A stretch of 64,000 nucleotides of DNA from the NCBI GenBank assembly GCA_016712595.1, contig JADJQT010000002.1, positions 62,001-126,000 of the forward strand, written 5' to 3'. This document shows positions 1 through 8,415 of this stretch, piece by piece. The position numbers and the translations under genes were made by a program. Below the pieces are notes generated by a model, which searched no databases, was not told the DNA's origin, and saw only the letters and a program-made list of their open reading frames with translations. The DNA is from Rhodospirillales bacterium (GTDB lineage: Bacteria > Pseudomonadota > Alphaproteobacteria > Rhodospirillales > Defluviicoccaceae). The first letter of the stretch is position 1. Each line of letters starts with the position of its first letter.

Positions 1-3
1 CCG

Positions 4-414
4 CTACTGCGGCCCGTTCGGCCCGTACTTGATCAAAAAGACGTCCCCTGCGCCGACACTGTTGCCCGGCCGCGGCTCGCTGGTCCAGCCCACCACATAG
101 ACGTTACCGTCCGCGTCGGTGGCGACGCCCGTGACACCATCATCCTCGGCTGTGCCCAGCTGGTGGCGCCACAGCTCGCGGCCGTCGCGATCGAAGGTGA
201 TGACGAAGGCGTCGTGTCCGCCCTTGTATGCGCCGAAATGCCCGTAGGTGTCGCCGACGACGTGCACCCGGCCGTCCGGCCCGGTCGCGATCCCGGTAGC
301 CCCATCTACTTCGTACGTCCCGAACTGCTTGATCCACTCTGGGTCGGCCGCCGCGGCCGTGGTGGCCGTCACCAGCAGGGTTGCGGCGAGTATCGTGCGC
401 AGTCTGCTGCCCAT
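4..414 (-). CDS. Short secreted SBBP beta-propeller-repeat protein
   Basis: A signal peptide is visible (start MGSRLRTILAATLLV, Ala-rich cleavage region AAAAD). It is followed by two SBBP-type repeats, recognisable from ATGIATGPDGRVHVVG and VTGVATDADGNVYVVG, each with a following DAFVITF/DVFLIKY strand. SBBP proteins are normally several hundred residues long and have many repeats. This one stops after about 136 residues inside a repeat, right after KYGPNGPQ, where the family usually continues with another Trp-containing strand, so it may be truncated by a premature stop. I chose the second Met, 21 bases inside the longest frame, because it places the basic N-region of the signal peptide correctly. 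The function is unknown; it is probably periplasmic or exported. Confidence 0.6.
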   Translation of the reverse strand: MGSRLRTILAATLLVTATTAAAADPEWIKQFGTYEVDGATGIATGPDGRVHVVGDTYGHFGAYKGGHDAFVITFDRDGRELWRHQLGTAEDDGVTGVATDADGNVYVVGWTSEPRPGNSVGAGDVFLIKYGPNGPQ

Positions 415-671
415 CGTCCGTGCTCCTCTCCCCAAGATTCAGGTGCCGGCGCCGAACCAAGTCGGCCTCGCGGTCGAGATCGCATACGTCGAGAGCGGGT
501 GACAGATACCGAAAAGGTGTTCGCGTGCTGCCCGTACGCCCCCTGCTGGCCAGCCCCCCGTCTCACGCAATGACCATCGTGGCAGACTGCCGGCCACGTA
601 CCGAGTGAAATGTTCATGTTATCATCGAGCGCCGATGCACCCGGCGATCGCACGCTCGGCGCGATACACCA

Positions 672-830
672 TTAAACCGCCCCGGGTTTGCCGGAGGCTC
701 TTCCCTTTGAGAGGATCGAGCAGTGGACAAGCCCGGGGATCCTGCGAAATTTTCGTCTGAGATGCGCGAGCGCGCGGTTCGGATGGGGTTCGAGCATCGT
801 TACGAATATTCCTTTCAAGTGGGAGACGAC
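672..830 (+). pseudogene. IS3-family left end with orfA remnant
   Basis: Bases 672-699 (TTAAACCGCCCCGGG then TTTGCCGGAGGCT) resemble the terminal sequence of a common group of IS3 elements. Just inside, from 723, a frame begins MDKPGDPAKFSSEMRERAVRM, which matches the start of IS3 OrfA proteins (K-F-S-x-E-x-R-E-R-A-V-R-M). Similarity fades after about 35 residues, with no helix-turn-helix completion and no orfB. It is therefore a decayed insertion sequence fragment bordering the cas locus. The family assignment rests on remembered motifs. Confidence 0.6.
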
Positions 831-1252
831 CGTTCGAACCCATACCTCAAGCGCTTAGGAAAGCGTCGATCCGTTGTGGTCGCCCTGCACTCCGGTTTCT
901 CAGTCACGTTGCATCCGGCCGGGCCAAGTTAACCCGCGACGCGAGACTCGCGATCCTCGGTGGCCGGACTTCAAGCCGCGGGATGGGCAGAGGCGAAGTT
1001 CATGAATTTGCCGATGGAAATGCGTCGAGCGACGCGGACGTGATCGACGCCGAGGTACGAGAGAGCGCCGGGCTCCCTCAGTTGCGGATGCGTCATCATC
1101 GCGCAGATTGGGCGGAGCGTCGCCGATTCACGCCAGATCGGCCACGCCAGCGAGAATTCAGCGACACTGGCGCGGCAAGTGGTGACAATGCGTGGTGAAA
1201 GACACAAAAGGTCCCGACCAAAGCACCGACAAGCAATTCGGTAAAGTGCCGT
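831..1252. other. Gap without recognisable gene
   Basis: No frame in this stretch has recognisable protein character on either strand, and I see no RNA gene. It lies downstream of the minus-strand I-G cas operon and separates it from the IS3 remnant, so it probably holds the operon's 3' end. I find no strong hairpin with a T-run. Confidence 0.4.
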
Positions 1253-2257
1253 TTACTCATGATCCAGTCGAGATAATAGCGCCCGACTGATGTTCCCATA
1301 ATCCCCTTGAGTAGGATCTAGTACGTATCGCCGCGCAGTTGAGAGCATGGTAGAAAAGTTGCAAGCGCTGTATTTTCCTCGTGATTCATGCTCAATAGCT
1401 CTTAGCATTGCATCTATACCATGCCTTGATGTTCCTGAACCAGCGTTATCGCCCCATATGGGGATAATTATGCTTCCCTCACTCCTTGTTCCTCTATAGG
1501 CAATCATCTCCCACGAATCAACGCGTTCACAAATTGTAAACGCTAGTAGGCCAAAGCTTCCAAGAGCGCTCGCGCCAAGTTCTGTACGTGACCCTTCTGG
1601 CGACGGATCGGCTCCTCTATAGGCATAGCGTCTAGCTTCGTCAGGGGAAAAACGCAGAGAATTGCCTTTGTAGTCATATGACCAAGTGTTAAATAGACAC
1701 TTTATGATATCATGTTCTTTGCATTTTCCTAATAGATCGTATTGTGCGCCGATGAAGGTCATTTGACCGCTCGGCAACTTTAGTGGTGTTATGTAAGAAT
1801 TTTTTTTCTTGGGATTTTTTCGATCACGGACACCTGCCCCTGAAGCAGATATCAAATCGCACCTTAACTGCCATACCAAGTGATCCGCCGCTCCAAGTCG
1901 ACAGCGATTCGCTGCCAAAACACAGCGCTTGGCCAACGCTTGTTGACGTGATGCTTTTGAGAAAAGTGCGGTTTTTTTTGCGCTTCCATCTTTTGATCTG
2001 GGCCAACTAAACGGCCACAATGCCTTTCTCAGGATCGCTAGTCCGTTCAAAGCAGCAATGCCGATTTCCTCATAAGTAGTTTGATGACCTGTGGTTAATA
2101 CGGGGCGAATGGGCGCATTTTGTAGATCCCAATAGGCACGCGGGCACCATTCTGGTCTGGCAATCTCCAGTGCCCTGAGCAACCCGAGCAGTGCCAGGAA
2201 GGCGAGCAGGTTGTCCGGCTCGAGCCCTTCGAGCCTGTGCGACGATCCGACGGTCAT
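1253..2257 (-). CDS. csb3: Subtype I-G Csb3/GSU0052-like protein (Cas8-type candidate)
   Basis: Last gene of the csb1-csb2-cas3 operon. Its ATG overlaps the cas3 stop as ATGA, which implies translational coupling. The N-terminus (LEGLEPDNLLAFLALLGLLR) is typical of the GSU0052/Csb3/Csx17 group that takes the large-subunit (Cas8) position in subtype I-G, formerly I-U. The protein has 334 residues. The presumed role is surveillance-complex assembly and target/PAM recognition, inferred from position and N-terminal similarity. Base composition is odd: the first 90 or so codons are GC-rich like cas3, while the rest (about 1253-1990) is markedly AT-rich with runs of T and A, unlike every other gene of the operon. 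This suggests replacement of the C-terminal part by recombination. Csb3 and Cas8 naming varies for this family. Confidence 0.65.
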   Translation of the reverse strand: MTVGSSHRLEGLEPDNLLAFLALLGLLRALEIARPEWCPRAYWDLQNAPIRPVLTTGHQTTYEEIGIAALNGLAILRKALWPFSWPRSKDGSAKKTALFSKASRQQALAKRCVLAANRCRLGAADHLVWQLRCDLISASGAGVRDRKNPKKKNSYITPLKLPSGQMTFIGAQYDLLGKCKEHDIIKCLFNTWSYDYKGNSLRFSPDEARRYAYRGADPSPEGSRTELGASALGSFGLLAFTICERVDSWEMIAYRGTRSEGSIIIPIWGDNAGSGTSRHGIDAMLRAIEHESRGKYSACNFSTMLSTARRYVLDPTQGDYGNISRALLSRLDHE

Positions 2258-5256
2258 GACATGGCCTCGGCAGCCCGTTTCTCCGATGCACGGTGATCGG
2301 CAAGCCGCAGGATCGCCTCCATGCGCGCCAGTTCCCAGACGCCGTAGCGCTGCTTGAGGCGGACGAAAAGCGACGGCCAGTCGAGCGCGTTCCAGTCGAA
2401 CGCCAGCGACTGAGGTCCAGAACCGGGCGGCAGCTCCGCCGGCATGCCGAGAACGTCCGGCATCGCTCGCGTCTCGGCGTCCTTCGGATCGCTGTGCGGG
2501 AACAGAGGGCGGCCGTAGCCGTGGTGGGTGCCGAGCACCCAGAGCACGAGCTCGGGATCATCAGCATCGGCAAAGCGGCCGATCAACGGCGCCAGCCGCA
2601 CGGACAGCGCCTCGTGTCGCCAGCGCTCCGGCAGGCCGGAGGCGACGCGCGCCGCGCGCGGCAAAGAGCGGGCGGACTTGGCAAGGATCATTTCGGGGGA
2701 ATCGAGATCGGGCCCGAGCGGATCACCGTAGTTCAGCCACGCCTGGAACCGCAGATCGGCCTTGCCCGCGTCGTGCAGGAACCCGGCAACTTCCAGATCC
2801 TTGACGTGATCCTCAGAAAGACCCGCGGCCCTAGCGAATTCTCCGGCCTTTTTCTCCACATCTCTGCTGTGCTCGGCGAGGGTGAGCGTGTAGCCCGGGG
2901 TTGAGCCTGCCGCGTCGTCCTCGGTCGAATTCGTGACGCCTTCCTCTTCGCGCGTCTGACTTTGTTCATTGTCGATGCCGAACGGGGCGACGAAGACAAC
3001 GCCGCGTGGTCTCCCCTCTTCGTCCTCACCATAGAGATCGAGGTAAGGGTCCACCCTGCCAGTCTTGCCCTTAGCTTGCTCAAACCTCGCGAGCTCTGCC
3101 TGGATGTCCGATGGCAGGGCGACAGTCTGCAGCGCGTTCCGCAGGTCTTTCCAACGCTGGGATGCTGCGCCAGCCAGGGCGTCGGCGAGTGCTTCGGCGC
3201 TGACCGTCTCGCCGAGCAGGCCCGGCGCGATCCGCACGGCGAATGAGCGTCTGACGAACGGTTCGGCCGCTTTCCGCGCGACATCCTTCGCCTGCTCGGA
3301 ATGGAGCATCGGGTTCCAGCCGAATTCGTCGACCCCACCGTAGGACGCCGGAACGATGATCGCGTCGCCTGGTTGAAGCTCCCCGGACCTGATCCAGCGG
3401 GACTGTTCGGTATTCCCCTTCCATCGGAAAACGCGACCCTTGCCGCCGCGGACGCCCCCGCGCTCTTCGTCCTCGGGACTGGCGCCTGCGACATCGGCGA
3501 GGGATCCCTGGGCGCCCTTTCCCGACAACCATCGACGCACCGCCCAGATGGGCAGCTCGATCGCTTCGCCCGAGCGCGGCGGAACGAGGGTCAGCAGACG
3601 GCGAACATTTTCGTCTTCTTGCATGCCGGGTTCGATGTCGGCGCGCCAGACGACGGTGATCGAGTCCGACTGCCGCTCGGCACCGTGCAGATAGAGCGCA
3701 ACCTCCGGATCGGCCGCAGGAATCGGCGCCGTCTGGCTCAACAGGTCGAGATGCGCGGGGAGCAGAACCGGAGCGTCGTCTTTGCGTGCGAGCGTATCGG
3801 GCGTCATTGCGACGGCATCGGCAAAGGCGTTGAACCCGAAATCAATGGTCGGTTCACCGCCGCGTTTGACGGACGCCTTGACCAGACGCTCCCAACTCGC
3901 CTTGATCGCGCTGTCGTAGATGGGGTCGTTCCTGCCGAGATCACTCTTGAAGGCGATCACCGCGGCGTAGGGTGTGATGGCGCGTCCGGCACGGTTGAGA
4001 CGGCCGAAGCGCTGGCGCAGCGCGTCCAGCGGTGCCGCTTCGGTGATCAGCGCGTCGAGATCGATGTCGACGCCAGACTCGATGCACTGCGTGGCGACCA
4101 GAATCAGGGGCTTGTCGAGCGTGCGCGCTTCGCCGGTACGGATCGGCGCCAGTTCCTTGTCGGCGAGTTCATCGCGATCAACCGGACGGGCCGGACCGAT
4201 AAGCAGGATCAGGTTCGCTTCTTCCTCACCGAGAGTCTTTCTCAGCACCTCAAACACCGCCCTGGCCCGCGCCACCCGGTTGACCACGACGCCGACTGCC
4301 GGGAATTTGTGATCAGACCCGAATCCGTAGGAATGCTGCACCGCCGCCTGGACTTGCGCCGCGATGACCGCGGTGCGGCGTCCTGTCTCGACCTCGTCGG
4401 TATCCGCGTCGTTGTCCGGCGCTTCAACCAGCCCTTCCGCGCTGGCCTTGCCTTTCGCCATGTCGACGAGGCGGGCGGGCTTGGACGCGCTCAGGCGCTT
4501 CTTCAGCGTCGGGTTCGATCGGTCATCGTCGTTCAATCCGAAATCGCCAGGCGCCTCGCCCGGTGTCGCGGTAAGCAGGGCTACGCCCCACGGTGCGGCG
4601 CGCTCGTTTTCCCGCCAGTTCGGCCCCTTGTACATCTCTACCCAGGCGAGTGTCTGCCGGAACGGCTCGGCGAGATGCGCCTCATCGAGCAGGATCAGGC
4701 AGTCGGCGCCGATCAGCCCGGCATCCACCGGCTTCATCGAGTCGCTGACGCCGTAGCCGCGGAACAGCAGACGAGAGCCGATCTGATCGACGGTGGAGCA
4801 AAGGACCGTCGGCTGCGAGGGTGTTCGCGCCCAGTCTCTCTCGCGCGGAATGCCGCCGCGCAGCCGGCGCGCGATCAGCGGCGGCCCCTCGCCGGCAAGA
4901 CCTTTCAGCCGTTCCGCTACGCGTGCGGTCACCGGGCCGGAGGGAGCGCAGAGCGCCTTCGCAAGCTTTGCCGCGCGCAGAAAGGCATCGTCGACGACCA
5001 GCCGGCGGTCAACCACGAAAGCGATGCGGACCGGCGCGCGCCGCGCGGAGCCTCGATCGGCCTCCAGCGCGAGATGGAACACGGCGATGTCGATCGCCGC
5101 CGTCTTACCCGAGCTGGTCGGCAGATCGAGCACCTTCGGCCAAGCGCCCTGATCCGCACCCGCAACCTGCCGCAGCAGCCGTTCCTGCCACGGAAATGGC
5201 AGGTAACCGTAGACCTCGCTAAAGAACGCGCCGAAATCGTTCGCCGACAGTGTCAT
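2254..5256 (-). CDS. cas3: CRISPR-associated helicase-nuclease Cas3 (I-G, C-terminal HD)
   Basis: A 1000-residue Cas3 with the domain order typical of GSU0051-type I-G proteins: SF2 helicase first, HD nuclease at the C-terminus. Walker A is LPTSSGKTA near residue 45, and the Walker B/DEAH box is LLDEAHLAEPF at about 189-199. Helicase motif VI-like QRFGRLNRAGR follows the CIESGVDIDLD segment. The HD domain shows AEHSRDVEKKAG, FLHDAGKAD (His/Asp near 826) and THHGYGRPL. It degrades DNA that the I-G surveillance complex marks. I chose the ATG at 5256, nine codons inside the longest frame (which starts with GTG), because it overlaps the csb2 stop as ATGA; its own stop overlaps the csb3 start the same way. 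All motifs look intact. Confidence 0.93.
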   Translation of the reverse strand: MTLSANDFGAFFSEVYGYLPFPWQERLLRQVAGADQGAWPKVLDLPTSSGKTAAIDIAVFHLALEADRGSARRAPVRIAFVVDRRLVVDDAFLRAAKLAKALCAPSGPVTARVAERLKGLAGEGPPLIARRLRGGIPRERDWARTPSQPTVLCSTVDQIGSRLLFRGYGVSDSMKPVDAGLIGADCLILLDEAHLAEPFRQTLAWVEMYKGPNWRENERAAPWGVALLTATPGEAPGDFGLNDDDRSNPTLKKRLSASKPARLVDMAKGKASAEGLVEAPDNDADTDEVETGRRTAVIAAQVQAAVQHSYGFGSDHKFPAVGVVVNRVARARAVFEVLRKTLGEEEANLILLIGPARPVDRDELADKELAPIRTGEARTLDKPLILVATQCIESGVDIDLDALITEAAPLDALRQRFGRLNRAGRAITPYAAVIAFKSDLGRNDPIYDSAIKASWERLVKASVKRGGEPTIDFGFNAFADAVAMTPDTLARKDDAPVLLPAHLDLLSQTAPIPAADPEVALYLHGAERQSDSITVVWRADIEPGMQEDENVRRLLTLVPPRSGEAIELPIWAVRRWLSGKGAQGSLADVAGASPEDEERGGVRGGKGRVFRWKGNTEQSRWIRSGELQPGDAIIVPASYGGVDEFGWNPMLHSEQAKDVARKAAEPFVRRSFAVRIAPGLLGETVSAEALADALAGAASQRWKDLRNALQTVALPSDIQAELARFEQAKGKTGRVDPYLDLYGEDEEGRPRGVVFVAPFGIDNEQSQTREEEGVTNSTEDDAAGSTPGYTLTLAEHSRDVEKKAGEFARAAGLSEDHVKDLEVAGFLHDAGKADLRFQAWLNYGDPLGPDLDSPEMILAKSARSLPRAARVASGLPERWRHEALSVRLAPLIGRFADADDPELVLWVLGTHHGYGRPLFPHSDPKDAETRAMPDVLGMPAELPPGSGPQSLAFDWNALDWPSLFVRLKQRYGVWELARMEAILRLADHRASEKRAAEAMS

Positions 5257-6728
5257 CGGCCCTCCGTATCGAGCGGGCGGCACAGTCCGAGACCTACGAA
5301 GCGCCCGGCGCCGAGGATGACCGAGCCACGGACGGGTTCGCTGAAGCGAACGATGGCGTGAGTGAGTTGGCGGCTGGCGAGCACGGGCGGCAGGCGCCAG
5401 CGCATCCAGGCCGGCGAGAACCCTGACGGATAGGCGGACGGCGCCCCTTCGAAAGCCGAATGCTTGTCGGCGACGATCTCGTCCGGCTCGGGAAGTCCGA
5501 TATTGCGGCAGGCGGCAGCGATCTGCGCCTGGATCTCGGCCTCGCGGGCCACGCCGCTTTCCTTCAGGTGGCGGTCGAGGGCAATCGGCGTGACCGTTGC
5601 GAAGATGCGCGCGGGACGGGTGTAGAGCAATGGATCGAGCGAGCGCTTACCGGCGGGCGGCTCGATGGTCGGCGACAGAAGGACCTCGAAGCCGTGACCG
5701 TATGGCGCTCCTTCCCGCGGTTTGATCGTCATCACCCGCCGCTGGTGCCGGTTCTCGATCGGCGCGATCGCCCGCATTGCGCGGCGGAAGGCCTGGTCGT
5801 CGAGGATTGCACCGTCCTGCGGCGGGACGAGTGCAAAGCCCATGACGTGCCCGTCCGCATAGGGGAAGCCGACGAAGGGCAGGGGCACGACCGCGAGATG
5901 CGGGGCGAGCGCAGGCGCGCCGTCGGCCGCATGACCGCTGATCGCCTCCGGGATCGCGTCTTCCAGGCCAATCTGCCGGTAGCCGCTGAGCAACGCATCG
6001 CGGATCGCCTTGGCGACGAGCGCGCTGGCCCGCAAGTCCGGCATTTCCCCGTCGAGATGTTCGAGGATCATCCAGCGCTCGGCGAACACGGTCCTGCTAA
6101 GCGCTTGTTCCGGCCGCTCCTGCGTCACCGGCGGGCCGAAGGAAGGGCGCCGCCCGGCCGCGAAGGCACGCCGCAACTCCGCCAGCCGGCCGCCGTAGAC
6201 CCTGCGCCGGGGCTGTGCGGGATCAGCCGAAGCCCCGGCCGCCGGCTCGTCGCCGCGCCAAAACCAGCAGCGGGTGAGGCTCGCCGAATGGCCGACATAG
6301 GCGGTGTCGCCGGCCAGCCGCTGCAGTGCGCTGAACACAGCCTCCGGCGGCTCGACTTCCCAGCGCAGGCGAACGACCGGATCGTCGGGGCGCGCGGCGG
6401 GAAAACGGCGCGGCTGGCGGCTGCGCAGCGCCGGCAATACGCCTTTCGCATGCTTGCCCTTGTCGCTGCGCGGATCGTTCGGCGGCACGAAAACCGAAGG
6501 CGCCGTACGCGGTGTCGCAGCGGAGGCACACAGCTTCGGCGGCGGCAGAACTTCCAGCCATTCGAGCGCTTCTGCTTCCGCCTGCTCCTTGCCGCGGGCA
6601 GCCCAGGCGGCGACCAGCGCCGAGAAGATGCGGTCGGGCTGCGGCGGCCAGTCCGGCGCGTCGCTCTCGGGCCCGATGGCCGCGAACGAAACGCCCGACA
6701 GGAACTCGATCTCGAGGACGAGGCTCAT
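5253..6728 (-). CDS. csb2: Csb2, Cas5/Cas6-like RAMP protein of subtype I-G
   Basis: A 491-residue protein of the GSU0054 family (Cas5 fused with a Cas6-like region). The N-terminus LVLEIEFLSGVSFAAIG with a following WPPQPDRIFSALVAAW is characteristic, and the C-terminus ends in a glycine-rich RAMP loop (SVILGAGRFVGLGLCRPL). In I-G systems this protein both belongs to the surveillance complex and is the best candidate for pre-crRNA cleavage, since no separate cas6 exists anywhere in this window. If so, it would also supply crRNAs to the Cmr complex downstream of the array; that is inference. The start at 6728 overlaps the csb1 stop as ATGA, and the long upstream extension of the frame is spurious. 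Confidence 0.88.
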   Translation of the reverse strand: MSLVLEIEFLSGVSFAAIGPESDAPDWPPQPDRIFSALVAAWAARGKEQAEAEALEWLEVLPPPKLCASAATPRTAPSVFVPPNDPRSDKGKHAKGVLPALRSRQPRRFPAARPDDPVVRLRWEVEPPEAVFSALQRLAGDTAYVGHSASLTRCWFWRGDEPAAGASADPAQPRRRVYGGRLAELRRAFAAGRRPSFGPPVTQERPEQALSRTVFAERWMILEHLDGEMPDLRASALVAKAIRDALLSGYRQIGLEDAIPEAISGHAADGAPALAPHLAVVPLPFVGFPYADGHVMGFALVPPQDGAILDDQAFRRAMRAIAPIENRHQRRVMTIKPREGAPYGHGFEVLLSPTIEPPAGKRSLDPLLYTRPARIFATVTPIALDRHLKESGVAREAEIQAQIAAACRNIGLPEPDEIVADKHSAFEGAPSAYPSGFSPAWMRWRLPPVLASRQLTHAIVRFSEPVRGSVILGAGRFVGLGLCRPLDTEGR

Positions 6729-7963
6729 TTGGTGTCTGCGCCGCCTTCCTCGCCACCTTCGCCGGCGAGCGCCAGCCTCTGGCTCTGGCGGACGATGTCG
6801 ACGAGCTTCTCCTGCGGCGTCAGGCGGAGCGGCTCCGCGGAGATTGCGAAGCCCGCACCCCTGGCTGCCATCACGGCGGCTTCGTAGAGCGCGCGGGCAT
6901 CCGAATGGCCGATCTCGATGGGCTCCGTCGTGCCATCGGCAGCCACCACGTTCAGCGGCGCCTGGCCATCGCAAACCAGATCGCAGCGCGAGCGCAAGGC
7001 ATAGCCGCGCGCATCCTGCTCGGTAAGAGCGAGTAGGCCGAGTGCGGCGAGTAGCGTCCGTCCGGCCACGTCCTTATCGGGAGCCTCCCCGAAGCGCAGC
7101 CGGCGCAACGCCGCGAAGCTCAGGACGAAAGAGTGTTCAAGAGAGTCGCAGGTGATACCGAGCGGCTGAACCGAGGGAGCGATGTTGCCGTGATTGATCT
7201 CCGAGGGCCTGACCTTTTTCGCATTCTTCCCAGCGGCGCCCTCGGTCGTGGCCCACCCACTGTCGCCCTTGAAGACGTCGACCTTCCTCAGCACGCCCAA
7301 GGGATCGATCCGGCTGCCAGTGCGGCGACCCGCGGTACACATTTCCATCTCGCCGGTGCGCTGGTTGACTAACCCCTCTTCAACCGGGACATCGATGGCG
7401 ATGATTTCGGAGACGAGGCAGCGGGCGAACTTCGCGCCTAAGCCCCCGCCCTCGCCGGTCGAGTGCCACGCGCCGAAAAGCAGCGCCGTGGGCGAGATCT
7501 CCAGCAGCGCCGAGGCGTCTTCCGCCTTCGCCTTGGTCAGGCGCTGACCCACGGCGCTCTTCATGAACGGCTCGCTGCCGAGCAGGCTGTCGCGCAGGAT
7601 TGCATCATAGACCCGGTGCGGCGCGTCGAGCGAGGTGATCCGCGTGATGCCGTCGAGCTTGGCCGCAGTGAAGTCGACGACGACGTGGGGGACAGGCAGT
7701 CCCTCGCCAATCGCCGCCAGCAGACACTCCTCCAGCCGGTTCGCCTGCGACTGCACGCTGTCCACCAGCACGCACCACGCCTCGGAGCCGTTCAGCCGGC
7801 GGCGTTCGTAGACGTGGCGCGGCTGGGCATTGCGGCCTTCCCCCGGATAGGTCGGTGGGAAAATCTTGTCGCCTTGTCCCCCCACCGGCTGCAGCCGCTG
7901 CCGCCGGCGCAGCGCCGCCTTTGTCGCGACCGCCTCCCGAAGTGTTCCGATGTCAAGCTGCAT
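6725..7963 (-). CDS. csb1: Csb1, Cas7-type backbone subunit of subtype I-G
   Basis: First gene of the minus-strand interference operon, 412 residues, GSU0053/Csb1 family. Recognisable parts are the N-terminal TLREAVATKAALRRRQRLQP, the segment ALLFGAWHSTGEGGGLGAKF and the conserved SLDAPHRVYDAILRD. Cas7 proteins polymerise along the crRNA and form the backbone of the complex. The start at 7963 is supported by a strong ribosome-binding site (AGGAGGGG about 6-8 bases upstream); the 28 codons before it are not conserved-looking. The upstream gap to the divergent antitoxin gene must hold the operon promoter, and it also contains the repeat-like element at 8254-8288. Confidence 0.92.
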   Translation of the reverse strand: MQLDIGTLREAVATKAALRRRQRLQPVGGQGDKIFPPTYPGEGRNAQPRHVYERRRLNGSEAWCVLVDSVQSQANRLEECLLAAIGEGLPVPHVVVDFTAAKLDGITRITSLDAPHRVYDAILRDSLLGSEPFMKSAVGQRLTKAKAEDASALLEISPTALLFGAWHSTGEGGGLGAKFARCLVSEIIAIDVPVEEGLVNQRTGEMEMCTAGRRTGSRIDPLGVLRKVDVFKGDSGWATTEGAAGKNAKKVRPSEINHGNIAPSVQPLGITCDSLEHSFVLSFAALRRLRFGEAPDKDVAGRTLLAALGLLALTEQDARGYALRSRCDLVCDGQAPLNVVAADGTTEPIEIGHSDARALYEAAVMAARGAGFAISAEPLRLTPQEKLVDIVRQSQRLALAGEGGEEGGADTK

Positions 7964-8379
7964 GCCTGCTCCCCTCCTGAAGAACCCGTCGTCGCGGCCC
8001 CACTTCGCTCGGTGCCAGCGGCACATGCGCGACCGTGGCGCCGCCAACGGGCGAGCGGAGACGCTTGGCGTGAAGTCGATCCGTCAATCTGCGTGCCCCC
8101 GATCAGGCTTCGCGCGCTGCTCAACACGCACCAAAACCCCCCACATGGAGCCCTGCTTACCATAACCGCGCTCGGCATCAACGTGACCGGCTTCACGGAT
8201 CACGAAACATCGTGCCTCTGATCTGCCGGCCACGCCCGTCCCGCCAGCCACGCCCGTCAATCAGGCCGCGGATCAGTGCCGCGGAATAACTGCGATCGCC
8301 TGCGCCGAGTTCATCGAGAGCGAGAAAGCCACCTTTCGGCCGCTCCAACCCCGTCGCCATCGCCCTCTCGATGCGGTAA
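7964..8379. other. Divergent intergenic region between csb1 and antitoxin
   Basis: This 416-base gap carries the presumed csb1 operon promoter. Apart from the CRISPR-repeat-like element (separate entry) it contains a 12-base direct repeat GCCACGCCCGTC at 8229-8240 and 8247-8258, period 18. A minus-strand frame (8193-8447) runs through it, but it has no ribosome-binding site and no recognisable family. Confidence 0.5.
8254..8288 (-). repeat. Isolated degenerate CRISPR repeat (psi-repeat)
   Basis: Read on the minus strand, this stretch matches the array repeat at about 28 of 36 positions with one single-base gap. It shares TTCCGCGGCA, then CCGCGGCCT, then ATTGA, in the right order and spacing. 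The CCGCGG arms can still pair, so the hairpin is kept. The substitution giving CCTGATTGA is the same one seen in the degenerate terminal repeat at 15030. It lies alone, 3 kb from the array and in opposite orientation, between csb1 and the toxin-antitoxin pair. A partial handle-like GTGAAGC (minus strand, 8190-8196) about 57 bases further on could be the remnant of a second repeat. The role is unproven. Confidence 0.6.
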
Positions 8380-8414
8380 GTTACCACAACCGTTATAACG
8401 TTTGGGCTGGTAAC
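8380..8414. promoter_or_regulatory. Inverted-repeat operator/promoter of the AbrB-Doc pair
   Basis: GTTACCA (8380-8386) and TGGTAAC (8408-8414) form a perfect 7-base inverted repeat around the self-complementary core CGTTATAACG (8391-8400). The core contains TATAAC, which could serve as a -10 box. The right arm ends just before the antitoxin ATG at 8416, leaving almost no leader and no Shine-Dalgarno sequence. This layout fits autoregulation by the AbrB-fold antitoxin. Binding itself is inferred. Confidence 0.65.
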
Positions 8415-8415
8415 G

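Noticed and set aside
3301..5361. Plus-strand 686-codon open frame
   Set aside because: Lies entirely opposite cas3, Arg/Gly/Asp-rich without family features; an artefact of high GC.
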